Below are positions 1-9,404 of a stretch of DNA of 64,000 nucleotides, piece after piece. The stretch is taken from contig JABAKD010000013.1 of NCBI GenBank assembly GCA_012845835.1, positions 14,097,665-14,161,664 on the forward strand, given 5' to 3'. The DNA is from Undaria pinnatifida. Taxonomy: Eukaryota > Sar > Phaeophyceae > Laminariales > Alariaceae. Every line of letters starts with the position of its first letter. Position 1 is the first letter of the stretch. The position numbers and the translations under genes were made by a program. Below the pieces are notes generated by a model. The model ran no database searches. It was not told the DNA's origin and worked only from the letters and a program-made list of their open reading frames with translations.

Positions 1-51
1 GGGGAAAAGGGAGAAAGCAAGAGAGGGGGGGGGGGGGGAAGAGGGGGGCAT

Positions 52-1035
52 AATTCCCAAGAGACTATAGTCTGGGTCTGGCCATCATCTTTTTTTTTTT
101 TTTTTTCATCCTCCGGCGGATGGGGGAAAATATAGCTTTAGCTCACCACACTTCCACGTATTTTCATACGCGTCGTTTGTCGATTTAACTCAGTTGCTTT
201 CGCAGCCCAACGCTAGCTGGCGCACCCTTCGGGTCCCATTGTAGGTATAGCGTAAGCTGTCCTTATCAGTGGTCTTAGTTACAACCCCGGCAGCGCAAGC
301 TGCCGTTGTATACGGATGCGTGTGTATGTCGACCCGGCCTGTCCCCTGAGGGTCAGTTTCGGTGGAGATAGCCACCCGGAATGCCATCTTTCCGGGTAGT
401 GTGGGACTTACTTGCGCAAGCTCACCCACTAACAAAACCCCTGGCCATGGGAGATGGCCTTCCGCCGGACTTGGTCCAGTTACGGTCCACCCTACCCATT
501 CGGGCGTTGGTCCTCGAATCATCGTCTTGAAGTTTTTGGGCGTTCCAAAGGCCGTCACGAGATAGCACAAGACCGCCCTGACTTCTCCGTTATGTTGCGT
601 TCTCTCCCCAGTGCTATATTGATGATGCAACTGGTACCCTTTATGAGCCCATGCCGTTTGTAGTCAGTTCTTGTAGGGTCTGCTACTATGACATTTCTTC
701 TGTTTTCCTTTCCTTGCTCCCTTTTCTCGTCTTGTCTTTTCTTGTTTTTCTTGTCTTTGCATTTTTTCTTTCCTCCCCTTTTTCGTTTTTTCGTTTTCTT
801 GTATTTTCTTTCCCTTCACTTTATCTCCTTTCTGTTTTTTCCAATTGACTTGCTTCTGTCGTTTGTATGCGTAGTCTACGTGCAATATATACGTGGTAGT
901 AGTATGGACCTGGCACATCGTAGCAGGCTGACTCCCGATTTTACTTTCATGTGTTTCTGGTGGAGGCATGAATTGCGTCAGCTGTGATTGAGATATACGC
1001 GTGTACCACCACCTACCTTTGGTTTTTTGTGTTTT
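52..1035 (+). repeat. Family A copy 1, (CAA)-tail retroposon family, interrupted by family D
   Basis: The flanks 52-90 and 519-1035 match the full family A copy at 3060-3760. Order of blocks: a 5' segment about phrases CCTAGGGTCTGCTA, a polypyrimidine tract (about 690-845), then the segment with CAATTGACTTGC, GGACCTGGCACATCGTAG and GAATTGCGTCAGCTGTGA. The copy stops near GTTTTTTGTGTTTT without reaching the tail. Family D is inserted at 91-518. The polypyrimidine tract makes long Lys/Arg/Glu-rich open frames on the minus strand; these look like composition artefacts. Confidence 0.75.
91..518 (-). mobile_element. Family D retroposon, near full length, poly(A) tail at left
   Basis: The element reads right to left: it starts at CGAGGACCAACGCC (near 518) and ends at CATCCGCCGGAGGATG followed by poly(A), seen as poly(T) at about 91-106. 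The same 5' and 3' ends occur at 34905-35332. It is inserted in family A between CCATCATC and AATCATCG, consistent with a short target duplication. A minus-strand frame (about 190-520) is shared with the 34.9-kb copy, with a segment reading VDIHTHPYTT; its function is unknown. Whether D is a SINE or the 3' end of a LINE cannot be decided here. Confidence 0.75.
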
Positions 1036-1102
1036 GACTTGCTTCTGCCGTACGTGTGCGTAGTGAAAGGTACTACGTGCAATATAAACGTGGTGTAGTA
1101 AC

Positions 1103-1196
1103 ACGCGCGATCGGAGTATCACACACAGCTTGCAAAGATGAGTTTCGACAAAATATTCGATCTCACAGCTAGAGGAGTGTATTTCAATTTTTAAAA
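1103..1196 (+). mobile_element. B1 short retroposon
   Basis: Contains the B1 core: GATCGGAGTATCACACACAG, AGCTTGCAAAGATGAGTTTC, then TTCGATCTCACAGCT and the AT-rich 3' end TATTTCAATTTTTAAAAT. The family A segment AATATAAACGTGGTGTAG lies on the left and AATATACGTGTAGTAG on the right, which reads as a diverged target duplication. Confidence 0.7.
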
Positions 1197-1309
1197 TATA
1201 CGTGTAGTAGTATCGACCTGGCACATTGTAGACTGACTCCCGATTTTACTTTTGATATGTTTCTGGTGGAGGCATGAATTGCGTCAGCTGTGATTGATTT
1301 ACGCGTGTA

Positions 1310-2604
1310 CAGTAGGGGTCCCGGTTTAGCGGTTCCCTGTTTAGCGGTTGGACCCGATTTAGCGGTTCAAAATTCTGCTGACACCGCGGTACCCCGCTTT
1401 AGCGGTTGTACAACCGCTAAATCGGATTGTTACCGGTTTAGCGGTTGTTTGGGGTCATTTCGGCTGGAATAGCGGTTGTGTACATACCCCGGGGAACGAC
1501 GGGTCACTTTCTGCTGCAAACCTCGCCGGCACTCACACACACTTTCACAGCAGTATACAAACGGCCTACCCACTGCGGTTCGCAGCTACCCGTTCAGAAC
1601 CATGCCGTGCGCGGCGTTAGAATTCTGCAAGTTTCCGCACATGACACCGGGTGCAACCGATGGGCATCTGTGTCGCGGTGAGTGTGGAGGCCGCCTGCAC
1701 GGCGCTTGCGGCGAGGTAGAGGATCCTGACGGAAACGAGATGAACCGCATTTGCCAGTCTTGCTCTGGAAACGTGGTGAACGACACCTGCGGCAAGGACA
1801 AAGGTCCTTCTGAAGACGAGCTAGACGAGGGGTTCGAGAGTCCGGAAGAAGTTTCCTTGATGGCGCCACCGCCGTACTCGGAAATCTCGTCGCTTTTTGG
1901 GCAGCTAGAGCAGTACGCAGAGTCGTGTGGTATATCAGAGGCAGGGTGCTATCTTCGCAAGGCGAAGATGTCCTTTCTCGCAGCGCATGCCTCTAGGCCA
2001 GCAAGGCAGACGGATATCCGCGCCATGTTTTCTAAGACGTAGTCGAGTGTACAGCAGTACTCTCCGAGGTTCCTGTAGAGTACGAAGTGTGAAGTACGAG
2101 TACACCACACTTTTTTTGTTTTGTGTTTCCTTAGAGTGTTTCAAGTCCAAACTCCGGGGCACACGCTGCGGTTTGTAGCAAGACGAGCAGGAGCGTACAG
2201 CAGTAGAAGGGGGGTTCCAGCAGGTGTTATGTGCACGTACAGTATGTTACCCGGATGCGGGTACACACAGGTGGTGGTTCTCTTCGCGATGCTTGATACG
2301 TTTCACCTAAGTTTTAATGTCTATCCCGCACTACCGCTGCTGTATTCGTACTACTGGTCCCGCGGCAATCATGCTGTACTGCTATATTCAGCAGCCACAT
2401 ATGACGCTATCTAGTTTTGATCGCAATGGCAACGCTACTTTCATTCCCAGTATATGGGCTTTTACCCGGTTTAGCGGTTGTAAACCGCTAAATTGGGACC
2501 CAGAATAGCGGTTATTAACCGCTAAACCGGTTTACCGGGCGGTCCCGGTTTAGCGGTTATTTCGCCCTTTGGCACTAGGGACCGCTAAACCGGGACCCCT
2601 ACTG
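1310..2604. mobile_element. 1.3-kb DNA transposon with terminal inverted repeats
   Basis: The left end CAGTAGGGGTCCCGGTTTAG (1310-1329, extending through CGGT) is matched by the inverted right end at 2581-2604, giving a perfect inverted repeat of about 24 bp. Inside both ends are further copies of TTTAGCGGTT in both orientations (1325, 1340, 1358, 1398, 1436; 2470, about 2505-2530, 2548), some as local palindromes such as 1396-1425. CA..TG-type ends plus many subterminal repeats recall hAT-like elements, but no 8-bp target duplication is visible and no transposase catalytic domain is encoded. It carries one Cys-rich ORF. It is probably a non-autonomous element of unassigned superfamily. Confidence 0.8.
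1602..2042 (+). CDS. Cys-rich (zinc-binding-like) protein carried by the TIR element
   Basis: A 146-residue ORF from ATG 1602; the frame is open further upstream, but this ATG starts the Cys-rich part. Residues about 2-53 hold Cys and His in a treble-clef-like spacing (PCAALEFCKFPH, GHLCRGECGGRLHGACG, ICQSC). The middle is acidic, followed by a proline patch (MAPPPYSEISSLF), and the basic C-terminus ends in RQTDIRAMFSKT. Inference: a DNA- or protein-binding module, perhaps the N-terminal part of a longer transposase family. No catalytic motif is seen. It is the only sizeable ORF between the element's inverted repeats. Confidence 0.55.
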   Translation: MPCAALEFCKFPHMTPGATDGHLCRGECGGRLHGACGEVEDPDGNEMNRICQSCSGNVVNDTCGKDKGPSEDELDEGFESPEEVSLMAPPPYSEISSLFGQLEQYAESCGISEAGCYLRKAKMSFLAAHASRPARQTDIRAMFSKT

Positions 2605-2834
2605 GGCCACCTTTGGTTTGTGTTTTTCCATGGGGTATTCCTCAGCTCCAGGGTGACTGGAGCCTGTCCTGTGACCGCTGACTTGATCATGCGAGTTAAT
2701 GTGAGACAACGACAACAACAACAACAAATTGTATGGACCTGGGACATCGGAATAGGTTGACTTCCGATTTCACTTCTTAAGTTTATACCAACCAGGTAAA
2801 TATGACAGAAGTGGCGTGTCTTACGTCAGTCGTG

Positions 2835-3060
2835 TTGTTGTTGTCTCACATTAACTCCTGTCAAAAATATAGTCCGTGTGATCACATAGAAGAGGAGCTG
2901 AAGCCCTAGGAAGATCCGAAATCCAAATGAAATCAAACTCGTCCGGGAAATACTACGCTTTCCCGCCTAAAAACGCGCGATACGAAGAAGGCGCACAAGT
3001 GAAATGATCTAATGTGCAAACTGAACTCACATGGCCGCGGGTATCCACAATGCCGTCTTT
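2835..3060 (-). repeat. Family G 3'-end fragment
   Basis: Begins with GTTGTTGTTGTCTCACATTA and continues with AGTCCGTG, GGAGCTGAAGCCCTAGGAAG and GGGAAATACTACGCTTTCCC, ending at CACATGGCCGCGGGTATCCA. This is the (CAA)-tail end of family G in reverse, truncated compared with 21532-22800. Confidence 0.7.
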
Positions 3061-3760
3061 GGTCAGTTCCTAGGGTCTGCTAGGGGGAGCGTCATGCGCA
3101 AGAGACTGAAGTCTGGGTTTGGCTATCATCGTATTGAAAGTTGTGGGCCTTCTAATGGCGGTCACAAGATAGCATAAGACCGCTCTGACTTCTTCGCTCA
3201 TGGTTGCATTCTCTCCCAGTTGCCATTGATGATGAACGTGATACCCTCTGTTAGCTCAATGCCATCCTTCAAGCCTTAGCCAATTCCTAGGGTCTGCTAG
3301 TATGACATTTTTTTTTCTCTTCTTTTTGCTTTCTTCTCTTCTTGTTTCTCCCTTGCCTTGCTTCCTCTTCTTGTCTTGTCTTTTCCTGCTTTTCTTGTCA
3401 TTTTCTTCTCTTTTCTTGCCTTTTTCGTTTTTGTTTCGTTTTTTTTCCCTTTCTTTCCTTTCCTTTATCTTATTTCCTTTTCTTTTCTTTGTTTCTTTTT
3501 TTTCAATTGACCTACGCCTGTCGTGCGTATGCGTAATGATAGATACTACGTGTAATATTCTACGTGGTAGTCTTCCTTGGGTGGCAATCGGAATAGTTGG
3601 TTTCTCCAGGCGTGAGTAATGAGACGTAAGCACCGGCATGGACCTGGCACATCGTAGACTGACTCCCGATTTCACTTGTATAAGTTTCTGGTGGAGGCAT
3701 GAATTGCGTCAGCTGTGATATATGCATATGTACCATTTTGTTTTTTTTGCCTAGTCCGTC
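3060..3760 (+). repeat. Family A copy 3, long copy
   Basis: One of the two longest family A copies; the reverse-strand partner is 9995-10770. It carries the 5' segment, a polypyrimidine tract of about 200 bp (about 3302-3510), and the 3' half up to GCGTCAGCTGTGATATATGC, but lacks the (CAA) tail, diverging near 3725-3760. The 105-139-residue open frames on both strands of the pyrimidine tract are low-complexity artefacts. Confidence 0.75.
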
Positions 3761-4820
3761 CCTTTTTCTCCGCCGGCGCAGAGTTTTTTTGGTGTGCTTT
3801 CTTCTGCAATGCGATCAGACTACCCGTCGGTATATTATCAGCCGTGTGCCGGGCTCATGGGACGTCCGTGGCGCGAGCTATGGCCGCGGAAAGCCGCCGA
3901 GACTGGCTCTATTTTGCGGGGTACGAGACACTTCTGTCCCCGGGCAACCACACACTAGACGTATTTAAGCCTCGAGGTTAGGTCTTAAGTACTTCCAACT
4001 GGAAGAGCTAGGCCATTCGATATTTCGACCTTAAACGCAGAAATAGTGGTCTCTTTCAGTACGCATAAAAAGAAAAGCCGAGGAAAGATCAAACTACTTG
4101 AAAATAGACTATGATATTTCTGCACTACTCCAGACGCAGATGGCAAGACGAGGATTTATGTCCTGAGTCAGCACATGAGTGGGTGGAAACTTCGAGAAAG
4201 ACCCTCCCCTGCCCATGCTGTGCGAGCTTGAACAAACGGCCAAAACAAATAACTGGTGCCTGGCAAAAACATTGAGTGCTTCGTACTCCATACTCGCTTC
4301 ATATGTAGGATACCTCGCAGGCGTCTGCCGCCTTCGGTGTGCCTCAGTGTGGCAGTCAGTACAGCAGCACAGCAGGACTGGCCCTCAACCCGGTTCAATT
4401 TCCACCCTCGAAATGTAGGCATCCGTCTGATGTTTCCTCGAGCTTTTGTCGTCTGAAATGCTGTTGTTTGCTGGAAAATACTCGGAAAATTGCTTCAAAT
4501 ATGCACTTGGGCCAAAATGTGCCCAAGTGCATATTTTGGGAAAATCCATATCTCGCCGTGGTCTGCCGTGGTCGTTAGGTCGATAAAATAGACCTATTTT
4601 GTAGACATTTAAGACACGATAGGGCTTAATTTGGTTTAGAGCCTAAAATATAGGCATATCGTCAGGCTTAAATACGTCTACTACACACACGGCGCGGTGG
4701 AACTTTAGTACTCGCACGTACATCGGGGTGGCATCAAAATGTATTTGCGAGAGAATTTTCCCGCACTGCTAGACGCGGGCGCGGTGTATATGTACCCGCT
4801 GCAACGACGTGAACTATGTC
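3760..4820. other. Region without a recognised gene; contains a perfect hairpin
   Basis: An 88-residue plus-strand frame (3715-3981) ends in a non-repetitive stretch (residues RAMAAESRRDWLYF onward) and might be part of an exon, but I do not recognise it and no splice context could be defended. The hairpin at 4497-4536 is listed separately. Confidence 0.4.
4497..4536. repeat. Perfect 16-bp-stem hairpin
   Basis: AAATATGCACTTGGGC at 4497-4512 is followed by an 8-base spacer and its exact reverse complement at 4521-4536. RNA from either strand could fold into it. No link to a gene is visible. Confidence 0.8.
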
Positions 4821-4827
4821 ATTACTG

Positions 4828-5026
4828 TGAGTTCTCCCTCACAATTGACACGGTGGATACCATACAGCAGTAGCGAAACCTGTATAAAGAGATATAAAGT
4901 AGCAACACAACCCAAGCAAAAGTAAAGATGTGCACACAACAGACCATATCGGCAACAAACATCGGTATGAACTGTCTACGATCACAGCAGCAGCAAGCAA
5001 CCGCAGAGAGCGGCAATAATATATAG
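4828..5026 (+). pseudogene. First partial duplicate of the OTU gene's 5' region
   Basis: Repeats the block starting GAGTTCTCCCTCACAATTGA, including an ATG at 4928 that begins the same 13 residues (MCTQQTISATNIG) as the copy at 5290. It then diverges into a Gln-rich tail and stops at 5026. It has no OTU domain. It is one of three nested partial duplications at 4.8-5.9 kb. Confidence 0.65.
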
Positions 5027-5289
5027 ATCATAAAAAATCAAATTTTATTGAGAACGGGATTTTTTTCTGGATGGACCGAGGAGAATAAATACACAAGACG
5101 TTTACTCTCATCAAAAGAACATACACAGCGGTTTTACAATAGAGCACCACCAGCAAGCAGCACGTAGTCCATAGACTCTAAGTTTACTGCGAGTTCTCCC
5201 TCACAATTGACACGGTGGATACCATACAGCAGTAGCGAAACCTGTGTAAAGAGATATAAAGTAGCAACACAACTCAAGCAAAAGTAACG

Positions 5290-5727
5290 ATGTGCACACA
5301 ACAGACCATATCGGCAACAAACATCGGTATAAGCACGCGGGGAAAAATACTGGACACAGAAAACACACAACAAATTGACACCAATGATTCCTCTAACAGC
5401 AGCGACAGCAGTACAAACCCATCACACAGCGAAAATGATCAAGACAACAATAGCGGCAACAATAACAATTCTGGTCAATGGTCCATTATTCCCGAGATTG
5501 GTGATGGTGCATGTTTATTAAGATGTATCTCGCGTCGTGTGCACAACAACCCAGCTTTACATCACATCGTCCGTGCACATATTATTGCCCACATCAAAAC
5601 CAATTTGTACACCGTTATCCCAGGATCAGGTTTCAACACCTTCCACGACAGCATCTTAGCTGGAGCAAATCAAGGTCATGTAGATAATAAAGAATCATTT
5701 GTCGGTGTAAACAAGATATTTTTCTGA
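5290..5727 (+). pseudogene. Truncated OTU-like cysteine protease, copy 1
   Basis: A 145-residue ORF. Residues 19-62 are Asn/Ser/Asp-rich low complexity, then comes the OTU N-terminal half with GDGACLLRCISRR (Cys at residue 75). The sequence matches the copy at 5836-6492 almost exactly up to ILAGANQ, then switches to an unrelated 17-residue tail and stops. The half carrying the catalytic His is missing, so it should not be an active protease. The shared block CACCACCAGCAAGCAGCACG before this copy (5143 on) and before the next (5791 on) shows that the pair arose by local duplication. Confidence 0.75.
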
Positions 5728-5835
5728 ACGGAACAAACAACGCCAACGTGCCCGAAAAAGTTCCGTTTGTCTTGCAAAGTTCCGTCAGCAGCACCACCAG
5801 CAAGCAGCACGTAGTCCATAGACTCTAAGTTTACT

Positions 5836-6492
5836 GTGAGTTCTCCCTCACAATTGACACGGTGGTTACCATACAGCAGTAGCGAATTAAGCGCGCGGGG
5901 AAAAATACTGGACACAGAAAACACACAACAAATTGACACCAATGATTCCTCTAACAGCAGCGACAGCAGTACAAACCCATCACACAGCGAAAATGATCAA
6001 GACAACAACAGCGGCAACAATAACAATTCTGGTCAATGGTCCATTATTCCCGATAATGGTGATGGTGCATGTTTATTAAGATGTATCTCGCGTCGTGTGC
6101 ACAACAACCCAGCTTTACATCACATCGTCCGTGCACATATCATTGCCCACATCACAACCAATTTGTACACCGTTATCCCAGGATCAGGTTTCAACACTTT
6201 CCACGACAGCATCTTAGCTGGAGCAAATCAAGAACTTGTGGAAGTCGCTGGATCTCAACCTACTACATATTCGAGTGTCGAAGAGTATCTCCACTTCATG
6301 TCACAGCCTTACGCATATGCTACAAACGTAGAATTAATTGCTGCCACGCAGTTATACGGAGTGGACTTTCGAATAACTTATCACACCGAGCCTCAGCAAT
6401 ATCCCAACCCTCCTCCTCCAAATGTCTGTGATATCTTATATTATCCACATTCTTTCCACTACGCATCCCTCCGATATACACCTTCTGCATAA
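5836..6492 (+). CDS. OTU-domain cysteine protease (deubiquitinase-like), copy 2
   Basis: A 218-residue ORF. The OTU family cleaves ubiquitin chains with a Cys-His-(Asp/Asn) triad. Seen here: a low-complexity Asn/Ser/Asp-rich N-terminal region (residues about 25-62), the Cys loop DNGDGACLLRC (Cys79), helices matching the family pattern (HHIVRAHIIAHI), a TYSSVEEYLHFMS segment, and the C-terminal SFHYASLRY with His208 where OTU proteins carry HY(D/N)S. Length suits a minimal OTU domain. The first 20 residues come from duplicated flanking DNA, and the MCTQQTISATNIG leader of copy 1 is gone, so the true start could be later, near residue 21, or the gene could use an upstream exon. OTU genes occur as host genes and in large mobile elements or DNA viruses; the surroundings do not decide between these. 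Confidence 0.8.
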   Translation: MSSPSQLTRWLPYSSSELSARGKILDTENTQQIDTNDSSNSSDSSTNPSHSENDQDNNSGNNNNSGQWSIIPDNGDGACLLRCISRRVHNNPALHHIVRAHIIAHITTNLYTVIPGSGFNTFHDSILAGANQELVEVAGSQPTTYSSVEEYLHFMSQPYAYATNVELIAATQLYGVDFRITYHTEPQQYPNPPPPNVCDILYYPHSFHYASLRYTPSA

Positions 6493-6574
6493 ATACTTCA
6501 TCATCAGTTGTAGTCATTCGACTTGCGTCGCCCCCGGGAGGCACGTGTCCACCTCCCGAAGGGGAACCTTGTAT

Positions 6575-6745
6575 GCGTGTACCATCTTGGGTTGTGTGTG
6601 TGTGTTTTTCCCTGGGGTATTCCTCAGCTCCAGAGTGACTGGAGCCTGTCCTGTGACCACGGACTTGATTATGCGAGTTAATGTGAGAACAACAACAACA
6701 ACACCAACACCAACACCACCACCACCAACAACAACAACAACAACA
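6575..6745 (+). repeat. Family A 3' end with CAA/CCA tail
   Basis: 5'-truncated family A: starts at GCGTGTACCATCTTGGG, passes GGGGTATTCCTCAGCTCCAG and GACTTGATTATGCGAGTTAA, and ends in a (CAA/CCA)n tail at about 6687-6745. Confidence 0.8.
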
Positions 6746-7812
6746 ACTCAACCCCGGCATAGAGTTCCCCCGCTCTCGCAACTAGCCAACTCGCGACTAC
6801 AAACTACAGCAGCGGTTAGGCTGCCTGCACCGTGCGAACCGCGTGGTAATCGTGAGCATAGACGAACGCGCCTGCTGTCTGGAGTGCTGTCAGAGTGACG
6901 ACCCGCGGGAATGCAGTGAAGAAAGATCAATCGAACAAAAAAAACACCTCACGAATAGCAATGACCGCCCCGTCTTCCCGAGTTATCTGACAGGTTGCTT
7001 GCGCAGCTACGACGCCCGTGCCTGAAAAATTGAAAATTGCGGGGGGTCGTTCCCCATGAAGGTATAGACTACAACTCTACCAAATCTACAAAAATCAGTG
7101 ACGTACGTAACATGTTGTACTACTGGTTCGCAAAAAAAAACTAAAAAAAGACGATCGCTGCCCTCGTGGTGATGGTGTGCATGCGGGTCGTGGGTCTCAG
7201 TGTGCCATCCTCCTGCTGTGGTTCTCCATGGCCGCCTCATTGCCTTAGCTCACTCGGCTCGCTCATTCGCACTTGCTCTCGTTGACACTCAGTTCCAATC
7301 GGTTCCCCTTCTCCCATGTCCCTAAAACAATGCTCCTCGCAGCTTGCGGTGCTGACCTGAAAAACGAAAGTTCTCGTTCAGGGAGAGTTCAATCCGTCTA
7401 CTCTCCGCCCGTCGACGCTCAGTCGCCCTCCTCCTTCGTCGTCGAATCCAGCCCCCTGCCGGCGCAGTTCCTTCCACTTGACCTAAGACTGCGCCGTACT
7501 GTGGCTCGTGGTGGCGCCTGCCTCCGCGCACGAGCATTCCGGTTATGCATTGCTGCTCCGCCGCTGCTGCCTAACAAGACGGGCGAATCGTAGGTGACCA
7601 TGCCTAACGCACCACGTACGACCCAACTCTACCGCCACGCGTGAGCCTCGCGGCCACACGCAGCAGCAAGAAGCTATCACTCCTTGAGAGTGAGTCCGGC
7701 CTTACACCCACCACAAAGACCCCCCCCACTCGCTACAAGCCTGCTAGGGCATTCCTCGCAGCATGCCTTGCCGAGGCGGCAACGGGAACGGAGGTCGAGT
7801 GATACATCGATA
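6746..7812 (-). repeat. Family G copy 1
   Basis: Matches family G copies 2 (21532-22800) and 3 (28080-29358), but its (CAA)-tail end is replaced by the family A tail. Landmarks are GCATAGAGTTCCCCC, CGACGCCCGTGCCTGAAAAA, CTGTGGTTCTCCATGGCCGC and CACGTACGACCCAAC. The frame at 7273-7593 (+) corresponds to the open frames of the other copies but lacks their N-terminus (MAASSPKL in copies 2 and 3). Confidence 0.75.
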
Positions 7813-7814
7813 CG

Positions 7815-7945
7815 CGTGTTAGACCTTTGGATTGTCTGTGTTTTTTATCTGGGGTATTCCTCAGCTCCAAAGTGACCGGAGCCTGTCTGGTTACCACTTG
7901 ATTATGCGAGTTACTATACTGTGAGAACAACGACAACGATACCCC
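7815..7945 (+). repeat. Family A 3'-end fragment
   Basis: Contains GGGGTATTCCTCAGCTCC and CTTGATTATGCGAGTTA, ending in a short degenerate CAA tail (ACAACGACAACG). Confidence 0.7.
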
Positions 7946-8450
7946 CCCCTGCAATTTTCTAGCACGGGCGTCGTAGCTGCGATGTCAACTGCTGTGAGGT
8001 AGTTCGAGAAGACGTGGCGATCCTCGATATTTGCATTATGGTTTTTGGTCTGCGATCAAGGTTCGATTGCTCTTGTTTGACTGCATGCCCCGCGGGTCTT
8101 CACTCTGACAGCACTCCAGGCAGCAGGCAGCCGTGTTCGTCTGTGCTCACGATTACCGTGCGGTTCGTACGGTGCAGGCAGCACTCCAGACAGCAACCGC
8201 TCGCTGTAATTTGTAGCCGCAAGTTAGTTGTTGGAACGGGGGAACATTACATGTAGTCTATTCTGTATTTGACTGGATACCCGCCGCTATGTGAGTTTCA
8301 GTTTGTACATTGGATAATTTCACTCGTGCGCCTTCTTCATATCGTGCGCTTTAGGTGCGCCAACGTAGTATTTTCCGGACGAATTTTTATTTCATTTGGA
8401 TTTGCGGATCTTTTCCATAATAGTTCTCAGCACCTCTGTGCTAAAGGGAC
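7945..8450 (+). repeat. Family G fragment, inverted relative to copy 1
   Basis: Runs from TGCAATTTTC and GCACGGGCGTCGTAGCTGCG through GACTGCATGC and CAACCGCTCGCTGTAATTTG to CTCAGCACCTCTGTG. This is the 3' half of family G in the opposite direction to 6746-7812, forming an inverted pair around a family A tail. Confidence 0.7.
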
Positions 8451-8490
8451 GGGTGTCGTACATTATTTTGTTTTTCGCCATGGATGGAAC

Positions 8491-8541
8491 TAACCCTCAT
8501 CCTAACCCTAGCCCTAACTGATAACCAACCTTAACCCATAC
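8491..8541 (+). repeat. Interstitial telomere-like CCCTAA motifs
   Basis: Degenerate run: CTAACCCTCATCCTAACCCT, then AGCCCTAACTG and CCTTAACCC. It lies between two family G fragments. Confidence 0.6.
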
Positions 8542-8544
8542 CAG

Positions 8545-8816
8545 GTTGTTGTTGTTGTTGTTGTTTTCTCACATTAACTCTTGTCAAACATCCAGAGTCC
8601 GTGGTCACACAAAGGTGCTGGAGCCCTAGGAAGATCCGAAAAACCAAGTGAAATCAAAATTCGTCAGGGAAATACTACGCTTTCCCGCCTAAAAACGCAC
8701 GATACGGAAAAAGGCGCACAAGTGAAAAGGTCAAATGTGCCAACTGAACTCACATGGCCGCGGGTATCCACTCAACTACAGCATAGAGTTCCCCCGTTCC
8801 CACAACTAACCTGGTG
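8545..8816 (-). repeat. Family G 3'-end fragment
   Basis: Starts with (GTT)n and CTCACATTAACTCTTGTCAA, then AGTCCGTGGTCACACAAAGG and TGCTGGAGCCCTAGG, ending at CCCCGTTCCCACAACTAAC. Same part of the family as 2835-3060 and the left end of 21532-22800. Confidence 0.75.
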
Positions 8817-8904
8817 TACCAAATAAATACCGAACGGAGTGCCTCACTGAGGTGAAATGGTTGAAAAAACACAATAAAAATGTGTATCACCGCCCACGGA
8901 CTAG

Positions 8905-9404
8905 ACTATAGATTTTTTACGAGAGTTAATGTAAGACAGCAACAACATAGACTATACGTAGTAGCTACATGCGTATCATGGCAGATGTTGACATCGGCTG
9001 TGGACGTCACTATTACGACTACTTGCTGTAGTACTACTACAGCTACTACTGCTGCATACAAAGATGCGCTGCTACATACACACGCAAGCGTCTTGCCGCC
9101 TAACGTGCAGAGGTCCCTGCACCTGCTCTTACTACTCTCTTCTCGCACTTGTAGTTGACCTCTGTTGGAGTTCGGTTACCGTGACGACTATCACAATGTT
9201 TGAGTATCTTCATATTTGAGCAGACTATTTGGTATTCCATATGACCCTGGAAGCCCAATGAACGAGCCCGGCCTGTCTGTTAGTCGTGTGTGTTTTTGCG
9301 TCATCAAAGCAAATAACCCGTGTGGCTTACGTATCACGTGTCACACCAGGATAATACGCGTAGATGTTGATGCCCAATGCCGGTTGTGTGCGTCAGTGAA
9401 CTAT
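8905..9404. repeat. Family E copy 1
   Basis: About 500 bp matching 11655-12175: GCAGATGTTGACATCGGCTG, a region rich in TACTAC, CGCAAGCGTCTTGCCGCC, CGTGCAGAGGTC, then CCAATGAACGAGC and ATACGCGTAGATGTTGATG. The left end carries GAGAGTTAATGTAAGACAGC and CAACAACAT, recalling the tails of families A and G. Short ORFs inside are not conserved. Confidence 0.7.

Larger units (their letters stand above)
1036..2732 (+). repeat. Family A copy 2, interrupted by a B1 element and a TIR element
   Basis: The sequence resumes inside family A at GACTTGCTTCTGCCG and runs to the (CAA)-type tail at about 2700-2727 (GAGTTAATGTGAGACAACG). It is split by B1 (about 1103-1196) and by the TIR element at 1310-2604. With both removed, the remaining order is that of an ordinary family A copy, so both insertions are younger than this copy. 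Confidence 0.75.

Noticed and set aside
190-630. 146-residue ORF in family D as a host gene
   Set aside because: It lies inside a poly(A)-tailed repeat present several times and reads through the insertion boundary.
664-1224. 186-residue Lys/Glu-rich ORF, and similar frames at 3256-3675, 10170-10589 and 19663-19887
   Set aside because: They follow the purine/pyrimidine tract of family A; sequence is low complexity and not conserved as protein between copies.
1310-2604. Assignment of the TIR element to hAT
   Set aside because: CA-type ends and subterminal repeats fit, but no 8-bp duplication and no hAT catalytic domain are visible, so it was left unassigned.
8491-8541. A chromosome end
   Set aside because: The CCCTAA motifs are few, degenerate and internal; unique sequence and repeats continue on both sides.
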